Part shown: positions 15,737-24,421 of the stretch, piece by piece
How positions within the stretch are numbered: position 1 is the stretch's first letter
How the letters are laid out: the number at the start of each line of letters is the position of its first letter
DNA from: Streptomyces sp. SKN60
GTDB taxonomy: Bacteria; Actinomycetota; Actinomycetes; Streptomycetales; Streptomycetaceae
DNA: 64,000 nt
Assembly: GCF_026236535.1 (NCBI RefSeq)
Contig: NZ_JAHTMW010000017.1
Location: 1-64,000, forward strand
Reading direction: 5' to 3'
Notes under the pieces: generated by a model
Seen by the model: only the letters and a program-made list of their open reading frames with translations
What the model was told of the DNA's origin: nothing
Databases searched by the model: none
Position numbers and translations under genes: made by a program

Positions 15737-18582
15737 CGACCGTCCCCCTCGGGTGTCGTTCCTGGTGCTGTCGTTCCGGGTGCTGTCGTTCCGGGTGCGG
15801 TCGTGTCGGGTGCTGTGGTTCCGGGTGCTGTCGTTCGGGCGTTCTGCCGGCGGCCGCGCTGCCAGCCGCGCTGCATCGAGGCCATGCGGCTGCGCACCTC
15901 CTCGGCGTCCCGCTCGAAGGAGTCGGTGCGGTCGGCGGGCGCCGGGCCGGCCTGGCGGCCCGGCCGGTCGTCGGCGCGGTCCCCGGTGCGGTCGCCGGTG
16001 TCGCGCAGCTGGGGCGCGAGGCTGGCCTGCCGGACCCGGCGGGGCAGTCCGGCGAAGGGGGCGGGGCCGTCGTCCTCGGCGACGGGCACCGGCACGGGTA
16101 CGGGCACGAGGGTGGGCGCGGGGCGGACCCGGGCCAGTTCCATCGTGTCGTCGGGCCGGGTGCCGGCGGAGTCGTCGTCGGCCGGGCCGCCGGCCGGGTG
16201 GGCGCGGCCGTCCTCGTCGAGACGGCGGCCGTGGTCGACGACGAGCGTCGGCGGGCGGCGGCGCGGCAGCGGTACGGGACGGGCGGGGGTGCCGTCGGCG
16301 GCGCGGCCGCCGGAGTGCTCCGGGGTCTGCTGGTGCTGCTCGCCGCGGCGGCGGTGCTCGCGGGCCCGGAACAGGCCGCCGCGCTCGCTTTCGGTGTCGA
16401 GCAGGTCGTCCGCGCCGCCGAGCAGGGCGCCGAAGCCCTCGGCGCCGAGCGGGGCCTCGAGTTCGACGGGGCCGTCGAGGAGCGGGGCGGCGGGTTCGAG
16501 GGCCGGGTCGGGGACCTTGGTGAGGGCGGGGCGGCGGGACGGCAGGCCGTCCGGGCCGGTGCCGCCGGTGCGGTCGAGGGTGCTGCGGTCGAGGGTGCCG
16601 CCGGGTGTGCGGTCGGGGGTCTTGCGGTCCAGGCGGAAGCCGGCGCCCTGGGTCTCGGGGGCGTCGGTGAGCAGCGCGGCCGGGATGAAGACGACCGCGG
16701 TGGTGCCACCGTACGGCGAGGGCTGGAGCGAGACGCGGACGTTCTGGCGCTGGGCGAGGCGGCTGACGACGAACAGGCCGAGCCGGTCGGTGTCGGACAG
16801 CTCGAACTCGGGGGTCTCGGCGAGCCGGAGGTTGGCGTCGAGCAGGGCGTCGGGATTGATGCCGAGGCCGCGGTCGTGGATCTCCAGGGTGAAGCCGTTG
16901 GCGACGCGCTCGCCGAGCACCTGGACGGCGGTGTGCGGGGGCGAGAACACGGTGGCGTTCTCGAGGAGTTCGGCGATGAGGTGGGTGAGGTCGGCGACGG
17001 CGGGGCCGCCGACGCCGAGCCGGGGCAGCCGGCGGACCTCGATGCGCTCGTAGTCCTCGACCTCGGCGACGGCGGCGCGGACCACGTCCATCAGCTGGAC
17101 GGGCTTGCGCCACTGGCGTGAGGGGGCGGCGCCGGAGAGGATCACGAGGCCCTCGGCGTGCCGGCGCATACGGGTGGTGAGGTGGTCGAGCCGGAAGAGG
17201 TCGGCGAGTTCCTCGGTGTCCTCGGTGCGGCGCTCCATGGTGTCGAGCAGGGTGAGCTGGCGGTGCAGCAGGACCTGGTTGCGGCGGGCGAGGTTGACGA
17301 ACACCTCGGAGACGCCGCGGCGCATGTCGGCCTGCTTGACGGCGGCCTCGACGGCGGCGCGCTGGAGGGTGTTGAGGGCCTGGCCGACCTGGCCGACCTC
17401 GTCGTCCTCGTACCGCAGGTGGGGCACCTCGGTCTCGACGTCGACGTGTTCGCCGGCGGCGAGCCGGCGCATGACGCTGGGCAGCCGGACGCCGGAGACC
17501 TCCTGGGCCTCCTTGCGCAGCCGGCGCAGGTCGCGGACGAGGTCGCGGCCGATGCGGACGGAGACGATGACGGAGACGAGGAGGGCGACGAAGCCGAGGA
17601 CGCCGGCGACGCCCGCCTTGAGGAGGACGCTGTACGCGGCGGGCTGGACGCGGTCCTGATAGCGGTCGCCGGCCGCGTAGTTGTCGCGGGCGAGGCTGTC
17701 GAGGACGAGTCCGGACTGCTCCTGCCAGCGTTCGGCGGTGACGGAGTGCGGGCGGTCGGTGGCGCCCTCGGTGATGAAGGCCTCCTCCGCCTTGCGCAGC
17801 GGGGCGGTGTCGGCACCGGACCAGTACTTCTCGAAGCGGTCGCGCTCGGTTCCGGGCAGCACTTCGAGGCTGGTCTCGTAGAGCAGCTTGCGGCCGGCGA
17901 CGAGGTCGGTGACCAGGCGCGCCTCCTCGCCGGTGACGCGTTCGGCGATGAGCGCGGAGGCGATGACGGCGTCCTCGCGGGAGAGGAGTTCGCGGGCGCG
18001 GGTGACGCCGACGAGGGCGCGGCCCTGCTTGTCCATCTCGACGTTCTCCAGGGCGTGGAGCGTCATGAGGAAGCCGTAGCAGGGGTCGACGAGCCGGTTG
18101 TAGAACTCCAGGGCCTGCATGCGGCCGATGCTGCGGTTCTCCACGGAGCGGCGCAGCGAGGAGAGGCCTTCGAGGGCGGTGAGGAAGGAGTCGAGGCGCT
18201 GACCGGTGACGGGGTTCATGTCGGCGCGCACGCCGCTGTCGGCGGCGTTGCGGCGGATCAGCTCGATCTGCCGGTCGGTGGCCTCGCGTTGTTCGCGCAG
18301 CCGGGTCTGGGCGTCGGCGGCGCGCGGGTCGGCGAGGTAGATCAGGGACTGGCGGCGTTCCTTCTGGATGACGCGGGCCGTGTCCTCGATCGGATAGCCG
18401 ATCTTCTCGACGATGTAGCCGACGTCGAGGAGCTGGCGTGCCTCACGCCCGGTGAGGACGGTCGCGAACCCCCACAGTCCGGTGAGGGAGACGAGCGGCA
18501 CGAGCAACAGAGCCACGATCTTCCTGCGGATGGACTTCCCGCGAAAGCGCATGGCCTCCCCCAGCTCGGCCTCCGCGGCCAC
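15733..18582 (-). CDS. cvnA: Conservon sensor kinase-like protein CvnA
   Basis: The 949-residue membrane sensor has a first transmembrane helix at about residues 22-42, an extracytoplasmic nitrate/sulfonate-sensing (NIT-like) domain, a second helix (GVAGVLGFVALLVSVIVSV), HAMP-like and coiled segments, and a histidine-kinase ATPase domain with N box ELLENATVFSPP and G1 box DRGLGI. As in other CvnA proteins, no canonical phospho-accepting histidine H-box is obvious. A long disordered Pro/Arg/Asp tail ends in five TTAPG-type repeats. GTG 18582 has GAGGG upstream; ATG 18552 (MRFRGKS) is an alternative with GGGGGAG very close to the start. Confidence 0.92.
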   Translation of the reverse strand: MAAEAELGEAMRFRGKSIRRKIVALLLVPLVSLTGLWGFATVLTGREARQLLDVGYIVEKIGYPIEDTARVIQKERRQSLIYLADPRAADAQTRLREQREATDRQIELIRRNAADSGVRADMNPVTGQRLDSFLTALEGLSSLRRSVENRSIGRMQALEFYNRLVDPCYGFLMTLHALENVEMDKQGRALVGVTRARELLSREDAVIASALIAERVTGEEARLVTDLVAGRKLLYETSLEVLPGTERDRFEKYWSGADTAPLRKAEEAFITEGATDRPHSVTAERWQEQSGLVLDSLARDNYAAGDRYQDRVQPAAYSVLLKAGVAGVLGFVALLVSVIVSVRIGRDLVRDLRRLRKEAQEVSGVRLPSVMRRLAAGEHVDVETEVPHLRYEDDEVGQVGQALNTLQRAAVEAAVKQADMRRGVSEVFVNLARRNQVLLHRQLTLLDTMERRTEDTEELADLFRLDHLTTRMRRHAEGLVILSGAAPSRQWRKPVQLMDVVRAAVAEVEDYERIEVRRLPRLGVGGPAVADLTHLIAELLENATVFSPPHTAVQVLGERVANGFTLEIHDRGLGINPDALLDANLRLAETPEFELSDTDRLGLFVVSRLAQRQNVRVSLQPSPYGGTTAVVFIPAALLTDAPETQGAGFRLDRKTPDRTPGGTLDRSTLDRTGGTGPDGLPSRRPALTKVPDPALEPAAPLLDGPVELEAPLGAEGFGALLGGADDLLDTESERGGLFRAREHRRRGEQHQQTPEHSGGRAADGTPARPVPLPRRRPPTLVVDHGRRLDEDGRAHPAGGPADDDSAGTRPDDTMELARVRPAPTLVPVPVPVPVAEDDGPAPFAGLPRRVRQASLAPQLRDTGDRTGDRADDRPGRQAGPAPADRTDSFERDAEEVRSRMASMQRGWQRGRRQNARTTAPGTTAPDTTAPGTTAPGTTAPGTTPEGDGR
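15757..15840. repeat. 15-bp tandem repeat encoding TTAPG units in the CvnA tail
   Basis: About five imperfect 15-bp units (GGTGCTGTCGTTCCG-like on the + strand) encode TTAPG/TTAPD repeats at the extreme C-terminus of CvnA. The period is in frame, so copy-number change would lengthen or shorten the tail without a frameshift. The tract sits just before the cvnB start. Confidence 0.8.
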
Positions 18583-18955
18583 GGAGGTCCCTCACGTCGT
18601 CACGCCCGGCGTCAACTCGTGGCGTCAACCTTCATCTTCAACAAACCGCGCGCGAGCCTACTACTGCATCACAGCCATCTCGAAGACGTGTCCGGACGAT
18701 TTTCAGCCGGTCGAGTGAGCGTTGATCATGAGATGTCCCGGTATTCGGGGAGTTGAGTTCCGGCAGTGTGGCGTAGGACACCTGACAACGGGACAATTCC
18801 GGGCTCCGGGCAGATGGCTGGAACTTTTCGTTCCGGAAGCGGGTGAAGGGGACCCCGGCGAAACCTTTTCCCCCACGCGTACGTCATTCTGTACCGGGGG
18901 GGTTGTGTCCGCGTAAAGCGACCCAAGACGGGCAGCAGTCACCCTGGAGACATCC
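18583..18955. other. Divergent intergenic region between cvnA and the basic-tail membrane protein gene
   Basis: No gene was recognised in these 373 bases. The sequence is clearly less GC-rich than the flanking genes, notably at 18625-18740 and 18780-18900, as expected for divergent promoters for the conservon (leftward) and the gene at 18956 (rightward). No known operator stands out. GGAGA at about 18946-18950 is the ribosome binding site for the rightward gene. Confidence 0.5.
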
Positions 18956-19486
18956 GTGGTGGGGAGTGAGGGCGCGATGGGCCACGAGGCGCGGCCGGTG
19001 CGGCAGTTGTGGGTGGAGGACGACCGGGGCCGGAACCGGCTACCGGATCCGGTGCGCACCGCCGCGGTGCGCGCGGTGCTCCTCACCTCGGTGACGCTGA
19101 TACAGGCGATGGTCGCCTTCTTCTGTTCGGTGACCGGCTCCTGGCTCGCCTTCCCGCTGACCGTGTCGAGCGTCGCCAGCACGGTCGTCGCCACGTGGAG
19201 CGTCCTGGACGTGTGGGTGACCCGTCAGGTCTGGCGCCAGCGCAACGGGGTCGTGTCGGAGCCGAGCAGCGTGGCGCGCCAGGCGCGGCGCGAGCGGCGC
19301 CGCCAGGAGCGGGCCGCCCGCTCTGAGGCGAAGAAGAGCGCGAGCGTGAAGAAGTCCGCGAGGGCGACGAAGACCGCGCGTGCGGAGAAGACCGCGAGCG
19401 TGAAGAAGGGTGAGCGGGTGGCGGGCGGGGAGCCGGCCGCGGAGCGCGCCGCCGAGGACGGCCGGGTGCTCACCGACGCCGCCTGA
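18956..19486 (+). CDS. Small membrane protein with lysine/alanine-rich basic tail
   Basis: I do not recognise a family. The 176-residue product has two adjacent hydrophobic helices at about residues 37-85 (AVLLTSVTLIQAMVAFFCSV and SWLAFPLTVSSVASTVVATW). An Arg-rich juxtamembrane part (ARQARRERRRQERAARSE) is followed by a repetitive tail of KKSA, KTAR and KKGER units resembling histone-H1-like or HupS tails. The topology suggests a membrane anchor with a cytoplasmic nucleic-acid- or phospholipid-binding tail; this is inference. GTG 18956 is chosen for its GGAGA ribosome site; ATG 18977 is an alternative. It lies between the conservon and the SMC-like operon and is convergent with the latter. 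Confidence 0.75.
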   Translation: MVGSEGAMGHEARPVRQLWVEDDRGRNRLPDPVRTAAVRAVLLTSVTLIQAMVAFFCSVTGSWLAFPLTVSSVASTVVATWSVLDVWVTRQVWRQRNGVVSEPSSVARQARRERRRQERAARSEAKKSASVKKSARATKTARAEKTASVKKGERVAGGEPAAERAAEDGRVLTDAA

Positions 19487-19504
19487 GCGGCGCACGAGAA
19501 CGGC

Positions 19505-19543
19505 CGACGGCCCGGCTCCCCTTCGGGGGATGCCGGGCCGTCG
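19505..19543. terminator. Bidirectional terminator
   Basis: CGACGGCCCGGC...CCCC-TTCG-GGGG...GCCGGGCCGTCG makes a long stem with a UUCG tetraloop and one bulge. It sits 18 bases after the stop of the basic-tail protein and 14 bases before the stop of the SMC-like gene from the other side, so it serves both. Confidence 0.85.
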
Positions 19544-19557
19544 TGCGTCCGGGGGCT

Positions 19558-22500
19558 CTACTGCTCGGCGTCGGGCGCCGGCTGCTCCGCCGGTGTACGG
19601 CGGAACACCCGGGTCGCCGTGATCTCGCCGTGGATCGTCTCGCCCTCGGTGCGCTGCTGCGGCAGACCCGGCCGCAGGTGCTCCTCCACGCTGATGTACT
19701 TCAGACCGGCCCGCAGGTCCGCGTCGTTGCGCAGCCGGATCACCAGCGGGAACTCGGCGAGCGCGGTCGTGTCGAACAGACCGGTCGTGTAGAGCAGCTG
19801 GACGCCGAGCGCGTCCGACACCGCCCGCTGGAGTTCGAGGAGATACGTGGCGTTGGCGCGGCCGATCGGGTTGTCCAGGAACAGGGTGCCGGCGTGCCGG
19901 TGCTTGTCGCGGCCCCGGTCGTTGGAGCGCAACGCGGCCATCGTGCAGTAGAGGGCGATGGCGGCGGTGAGCAGCTGGCCGCCGGAGAAGACGTCGCCCA
20001 TCTGTCCGACGGGGACGCGCTCGGCGCGCAGCACCGCGTCCGGCTTGAGGATCTCCACGGCGATGCCCTTGGGTTCCAGGGCGGCCTGGACGCCGCGAAG
20101 CAGCAGGGACATGCCGTCCCGGCGCAGGTCGGAGTTCTTCTTGACGGCGGCGCGGGTGGCCTCGTCGATGACCTCGCCGAGCCGCTCGGTGAGCGTGGCC
20201 TGGTCGGGCTCCTCGAAGCGGATCCGCAGGAACTCCTGGCCCGACCACTCCCCCAGGCCCTCGGGCAGCCGGGACAGGCGCTGGGCGGAGCGCAGCGTGG
20301 TGAGCGCCGACTCCACCAGGCCGCGCAGCCGGTCCACGATCGAGTCGCGGTTGCGCTCCAGCTGCGCCAGTTCGTCGGTGAGCACCCGAAGGCGCGGTGC
20401 GAAGGCCTCGGCCCACTTGGCGGCGTGCTCGGGCAGCGCGGCGGCGGGCAGTTCGCGGATCTGCTGCCGGGCCGGGGTGCGGACCTGCTCGAAGCGGGTC
20501 GCGTTGGCATGCCGTACGAGGATGTCGCCGGCCTCGCGGACGGCGGCGTCCGCGGCGGACAGGTCGGCGGCGCAGCCGCGCAGCGAACGGCGGGCCTCCG
20601 CCGCCGAGGTACGGGCCTCGGCCAGCGGGCCCGGGTACGGCTCGGGCTCCTCCTGATCCTCCTCCGCGTGGTCGCGGAGCAGGTCGCGCAGCAGGGCGGC
20701 GGTCTCGTCGAAGCCGCCGGCGGCGTCCTCGGCGGCCCGGTGGGCCTGGAGCAGGCCGGTGTGCGCGGCGCGCGCGGCCTCCAGGGCGTCGGTGCGGGCG
20801 GCGAGTTCGGTGGTGGCTCCGCGCAGCAGGGTCTGGGCGTGCTCGGCGTCGGCCGGGACGAGCTCCTCGGGCAGCTCGGTGTGCGCCTCGCCGTCCTCGG
20901 GGGCGAGCCGCTCGGCCTCGCCGCGCAGCCGGCCCAGCTTCTCGCTGGCCTCGGAGGCACGGGTCTCCAGCTTCTGCACCAGCGCCTCGGCGCGGGCCGC
21001 GGCGGCCTGGCGGGACGGGCCGTCGGCGCCGTCGGTGGACTCCAGGAGCTGCTCGGCGCGGGTGCGGACCTTGTTGGTGAGCCGGTCGAGCTCGGCGAGG
21101 GCGGCGGACTCGTCGCTCTCGGCGCGGGCCTGCTCGGCGCGCAGGTCGGCGCCGACGCCGACCTTCTCGTACACCTGGGAGGCGGCCCGGTAGGCCTCGC
21201 GGAGGGTGGGGAGCGCGGCGCGCGGGGCGTCGGCGTCCTCCTCGGGGAGGTTCTCGGGGGCGCCGGCGATCTCGGCGCGCTCGGCGCGCAGCGCGCGGGC
21301 GGTGCGGTGGGCGTCGTCGGCGGCGCGCTGCGCGGCGCGGCGGTCCTCGTCGGCGGCGCGGGCGCGCTCCAGGCAGGTCTGGGCGCGGGCCTCGGACTCG
21401 GTGGCCTCGTCGGCGAGTTCGCGGAGCTTGGCCTGCCAGGCGGAACGCTCGCGGAGCCGGAAGGCGAGTCCGGCCAGCGCGTCGGCGGCGCGGCGGGCGC
21501 GCTGGGCGGCCTCCTGGCGTTCGTCGCGGACCCGGGTGGCGTCGGCGGCGGCCTCGTCGGCCTCGGCTCGTACCGTACGGGCTTCGGCGAGGGTGGCGTC
21601 GGCGGTCTCGGCGGTGGTGCGGGCGGCGGCGGCCACGGAGGCGAGCTCGGTCAGCATGCCGGGCGGGCAGTCGGCGCGCCAGGCGCCGATCCGGGCGGCG
21701 AGCGAGCGGTCGCCGGTGAGCCGGGCGGCGAGGGTGCGGATCTCCTCGTCACGGGCGGCGGCGCGGGCGCGCAGTGTCTGGCGTTCCTCGTCGGCGGCGT
21801 GCTCGTCGTGCATGGCCGGGTTCGGCGGGACGAGGAAGACGTCCGTCTCCTGGCCGGTCTCCGGCGCGGGTACGGGGGCGAGCAGCGCGGCGGCCGTGCC
21901 GACGGCGACGGTGGAGCGGGGCAGCAGCGCGGCGCCGCCCAGGACTTCGCGGGCCCGGGTGTACGAGACGGGGTCGGTGATCACGACGCCGTCGACGAGC
22001 TCGGGGCGGGCGGCGAGCACGGCGGCGTGGTCGGCGGGGTCGACGGCCTGGGCGAGATAGCGCCAGCCGGGGAGGGCCGGGATGCCGTGCTCACCGAGGT
22101 ACTCGACGGTGGCGAGCACGTCGGGGCCGGGCGGCAGCAGACCGCCGTCGCCGAGGGCGCCGAGGATGCGGTTGTCGTCGGCGGCGGCGGTGCGCAGGTC
22201 GAAGAGCTGGCGCTCGGCGGAGGCGATCGACTGGTCGAGCAGGCCGCGCAGTTCGTCGGCGTAGCGGTCGAAGTCGGTGACGGTGAGGGGGCCTTGGGCG
22301 CGGTCGGAGGCGGCGGCGAGGCCGAAGGCCGCGCCGGTCGCGGGCGCGCGGCGGCCGTGGCCGTCCTCGGTGCGGCCCGTGCCGGGACCGTCGGGCTCGT
22401 GGCCGCTCGCCCTGCCGGCGGCGGGCCCGCTGCCGGCCGTGCCCGGATCTGACTGGCCGTGGGCCGAGCCGTCAGGGCCGGAGGCGCCGCTCCGCTGCCC

Positions 22501-24378
22501 CGGCAGCGACGAGCCGCCCGCGTCGGGCGTCGCGCCCGGCAGGCTCAGCAGTTCGGCCAGGCGCGGGTCGGCGGCCAGGGACTCGGCGGCGCGGCGCTCG
22601 GCGTCGTAGGCGTTCTCGGCGGCCTCGGCCGCGTCGGCGGCGCGGGCGGCGGCGAGTTCGGCGCGGGACTCGGCGGCGGCGGCCTCGCGGGCCCGCTCGG
22701 TGGCGCTGCGGGCGGCCTCGCGGGCCGCGTCCCAGGCGGCGACGGTGGTCTTCTCGGCGTCGCTGGCGGCGAGCGCGGCGCGGGCCGGGTCGGCGTCGGG
22801 CGCGGTGTCGTCGAGCCAGCCGGCCCGGACGGCCTCGGCGGTCTCCTGCTCGACCTCGGCGAGCCGCTGGCGCAGATGGCCGGCCTCGCTGCGGGCCCGC
22901 TGGGCGTCGGTGGCGGCGGCGGTGGCGTCGCGGTGGGCGGCCTCGCCGGTCTCCTGGAGGACGGCGGAACGCTCCTCCTCCTCGGCGGCCTGCCGCTCGC
23001 CCTCCTCGGCGGCGGAGGCCAGCGCCCGTACGAGATCGGCCGCGGCCTTGGCGCGGGCGGCGAGCGCCGGGGCGGCGTCCCGCTCGGCCTCGCGGATGGC
23101 GGCGGCGACGCGGGCGGAGCGGTCGCTCGCGGCGCGGTGGCGGAGCACGGACTCGGCGGCCTGCCAGGCGGAGTGCAGGGTGCGGGCGTCGGTGAGCTCG
23201 CGGCGCTGGGCTGCGGCGCCCTTCTCGGCGGCGGTGAGCGCCAGCGAGGCGTGCCGGTAGGCGAGTTCGGCGGCGACGAGGGCGCTGCGGCCGCGCGCGG
23301 TCTCGGCCTCGGAGACGGCGTGGGCGGCCTCGGTGACCTGCTGGGCGAGTTCGGCGGTGCGGCCGCGCTCCTGGGCGGCACGGGCGGAGAGCCGGCGGGC
23401 CAGGGTGCGGGTGCGGCGCTCGGCGCCGGCGTGCACGTCGCGGGCCCGGGCGCGCGTGCCGGCGGCCTCGACGATGCGGCCGAGGAGGTCGACGGAGCCG
23501 GCGGTGAAGTCGCGTTCGGCGGTGAGTTCGGCGCGCCGGCCGAGCTTGTTGCCGAAGCCGCTGACCAGGTCGGCGAGGCCGTCGGTGTCGCGGGTGTCGG
23601 TGACGGCGCGGAGCAGCAGGTCGGTGAAGTCGGAGTCCTTCTTGACCGCGAAGAGGCCGGCGGCCTCGCCCTCGTCGGCGTTCATCTCGCGCTGGTAGCG
23701 GAAGAGTTCGGGGTCGAGGCCGAGGTCGCCGAGGTGCTCGTTCCAGCGGTCGTGGATCTCCTCCCAGTACACCTCCAGGTGCGGGTAGGCCTTGCCCGCC
23801 TCGGTGAGGGCGTCGCGGAAGCCCTTCATGGTGCGGCGGCGGCCGGTGGCGCCGGAGGCGCCCTCGGCGGCGGGGCGCACGGAGGTGGCCTCGGCGACCG
23901 GCAGGTTGTCCAGGCTGAGGCCGGGGCCGGGGCGGAAGGAGTACCAGGCCTCGGCGAACTTCCGCGGGTCGTTGGAGACCTGGCGGCCGCGCCACTCGCT
24001 GACCTTGCCGACGACGACCAGCTCGCCGGTGAGGGTGTGCTGCCATTCCAGGGCGACATGGCCGCAGTCGTCGGCGAGCAGGAACTTGCGCAGCACGCCG
24101 GAGCTGGCGCCGCCGAGGGTGTTGCGGTGGCCCGGGAGCATCACCGAGAAGATCAGCTTGAGCAGGACGGACTTGCCGCCGCCGTTCTCCAGGAAGAGCA
24201 CGCCGGCGGGGGCGGGGCGGCGCGGCGGGCCGACCGGCTCCTCCTCGAAGAACTCCGCCTGGGTGGGCGCGGGGTGGGGCACCGGCGCGCCGACCCCGCG
24301 CAGGTCCAGGACGGTGTCGGCGTAGCGGGCACCGGCCGGTCCGATGGAGTAGAGGCGGACCCGGGACAGCTCGTACAT
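19558..24378 (-). CDS. Giant SMC-like ATPase (MukB/JetC-type)
   Basis: The 1606-residue protein has the SMC/MukB plan. A P-loop (FLENGGGKSVLLKLI, residues 62-76) sits in an N-terminal head. Two very long Ala/Glu/Arg-rich coiled coils flank a globular middle (about residues 690-850, including LPGWRYLAQAVDPADHAAV). A C-terminal head has the ABC signature VFSGGQLLTAAIALY and Walker B GTLFLDNPIGRAN. Two oddities: Walker B Asp is followed by Asn, not the usual Glu, and a Gly/Ser/Pro-rich insertion of about 70 residues interrupts the chain near residues 611-680. ATG 24378 begins MYELSRVRLYSIG. It is the last gene of a four-gene operon, 43 bases after the kite-like gene. Confidence 0.85.
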   Translation of the reverse strand: MYELSRVRLYSIGPAGARYADTVLDLRGVGAPVPHPAPTQAEFFEEEPVGPPRRPAPAGVLFLENGGGKSVLLKLIFSVMLPGHRNTLGGASSGVLRKFLLADDCGHVALEWQHTLTGELVVVGKVSEWRGRQVSNDPRKFAEAWYSFRPGPGLSLDNLPVAEATSVRPAAEGASGATGRRRTMKGFRDALTEAGKAYPHLEVYWEEIHDRWNEHLGDLGLDPELFRYQREMNADEGEAAGLFAVKKDSDFTDLLLRAVTDTRDTDGLADLVSGFGNKLGRRAELTAERDFTAGSVDLLGRIVEAAGTRARARDVHAGAERRTRTLARRLSARAAQERGRTAELAQQVTEAAHAVSEAETARGRSALVAAELAYRHASLALTAAEKGAAAQRRELTDARTLHSAWQAAESVLRHRAASDRSARVAAAIREAERDAAPALAARAKAAADLVRALASAAEEGERQAAEEEERSAVLQETGEAAHRDATAAATDAQRARSEAGHLRQRLAEVEQETAEAVRAGWLDDTAPDADPARAALAASDAEKTTVAAWDAAREAARSATERAREAAAAESRAELAAARAADAAEAAENAYDAERRAAESLAADPRLAELLSLPGATPDAGGSSLPGQRSGASGPDGSAHGQSDPGTAGSGPAAGRASGHEPDGPGTGRTEDGHGRRAPATGAAFGLAAASDRAQGPLTVTDFDRYADELRGLLDQSIASAERQLFDLRTAAADDNRILGALGDGGLLPPGPDVLATVEYLGEHGIPALPGWRYLAQAVDPADHAAVLAARPELVDGVVITDPVSYTRAREVLGGAALLPRSTVAVGTAAALLAPVPAPETGQETDVFLVPPNPAMHDEHAADEERQTLRARAAARDEEIRTLAARLTGDRSLAARIGAWRADCPPGMLTELASVAAAARTTAETADATLAEARTVRAEADEAAADATRVRDERQEAAQRARRAADALAGLAFRLRERSAWQAKLRELADEATESEARAQTCLERARAADEDRRAAQRAADDAHRTARALRAERAEIAGAPENLPEEDADAPRAALPTLREAYRAASQVYEKVGVGADLRAEQARAESDESAALAELDRLTNKVRTRAEQLLESTDGADGPSRQAAAARAEALVQKLETRASEASEKLGRLRGEAERLAPEDGEAHTELPEELVPADAEHAQTLLRGATTELAARTDALEAARAAHTGLLQAHRAAEDAAGGFDETAALLRDLLRDHAEEDQEEPEPYPGPLAEARTSAAEARRSLRGCAADLSAADAAVREAGDILVRHANATRFEQVRTPARQQIRELPAAALPEHAAKWAEAFAPRLRVLTDELAQLERNRDSIVDRLRGLVESALTTLRSAQRLSRLPEGLGEWSGQEFLRIRFEEPDQATLTERLGEVIDEATRAAVKKNSDLRRDGMSLLLRGVQAALEPKGIAVEILKPDAVLRAERVPVGQMGDVFSGGQLLTAAIALYCTMAALRSNDRGRDKHRHAGTLFLDNPIGRANATYLLELQRAVSDALGVQLLYTTGLFDTTALAEFPLVIRLRNDADLRAGLKYISVEEHLRPGLPQQRTEGETIHGEITATRVFRRTPAEQPAPDAEQ

Positions 24379-24421
24379 TGCGGCGGACTCTCGTGCTGGG
24401 AGTGGTCGATTACGGGGGCGG

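Noticed and set aside
19543..22452. Large + strand open frame opposite the SMC-like gene
   Set aside because: Composition is almost entirely Gly/Ala/Val/Arg and it mirrors a coiled-coil gene; no domain is visible.
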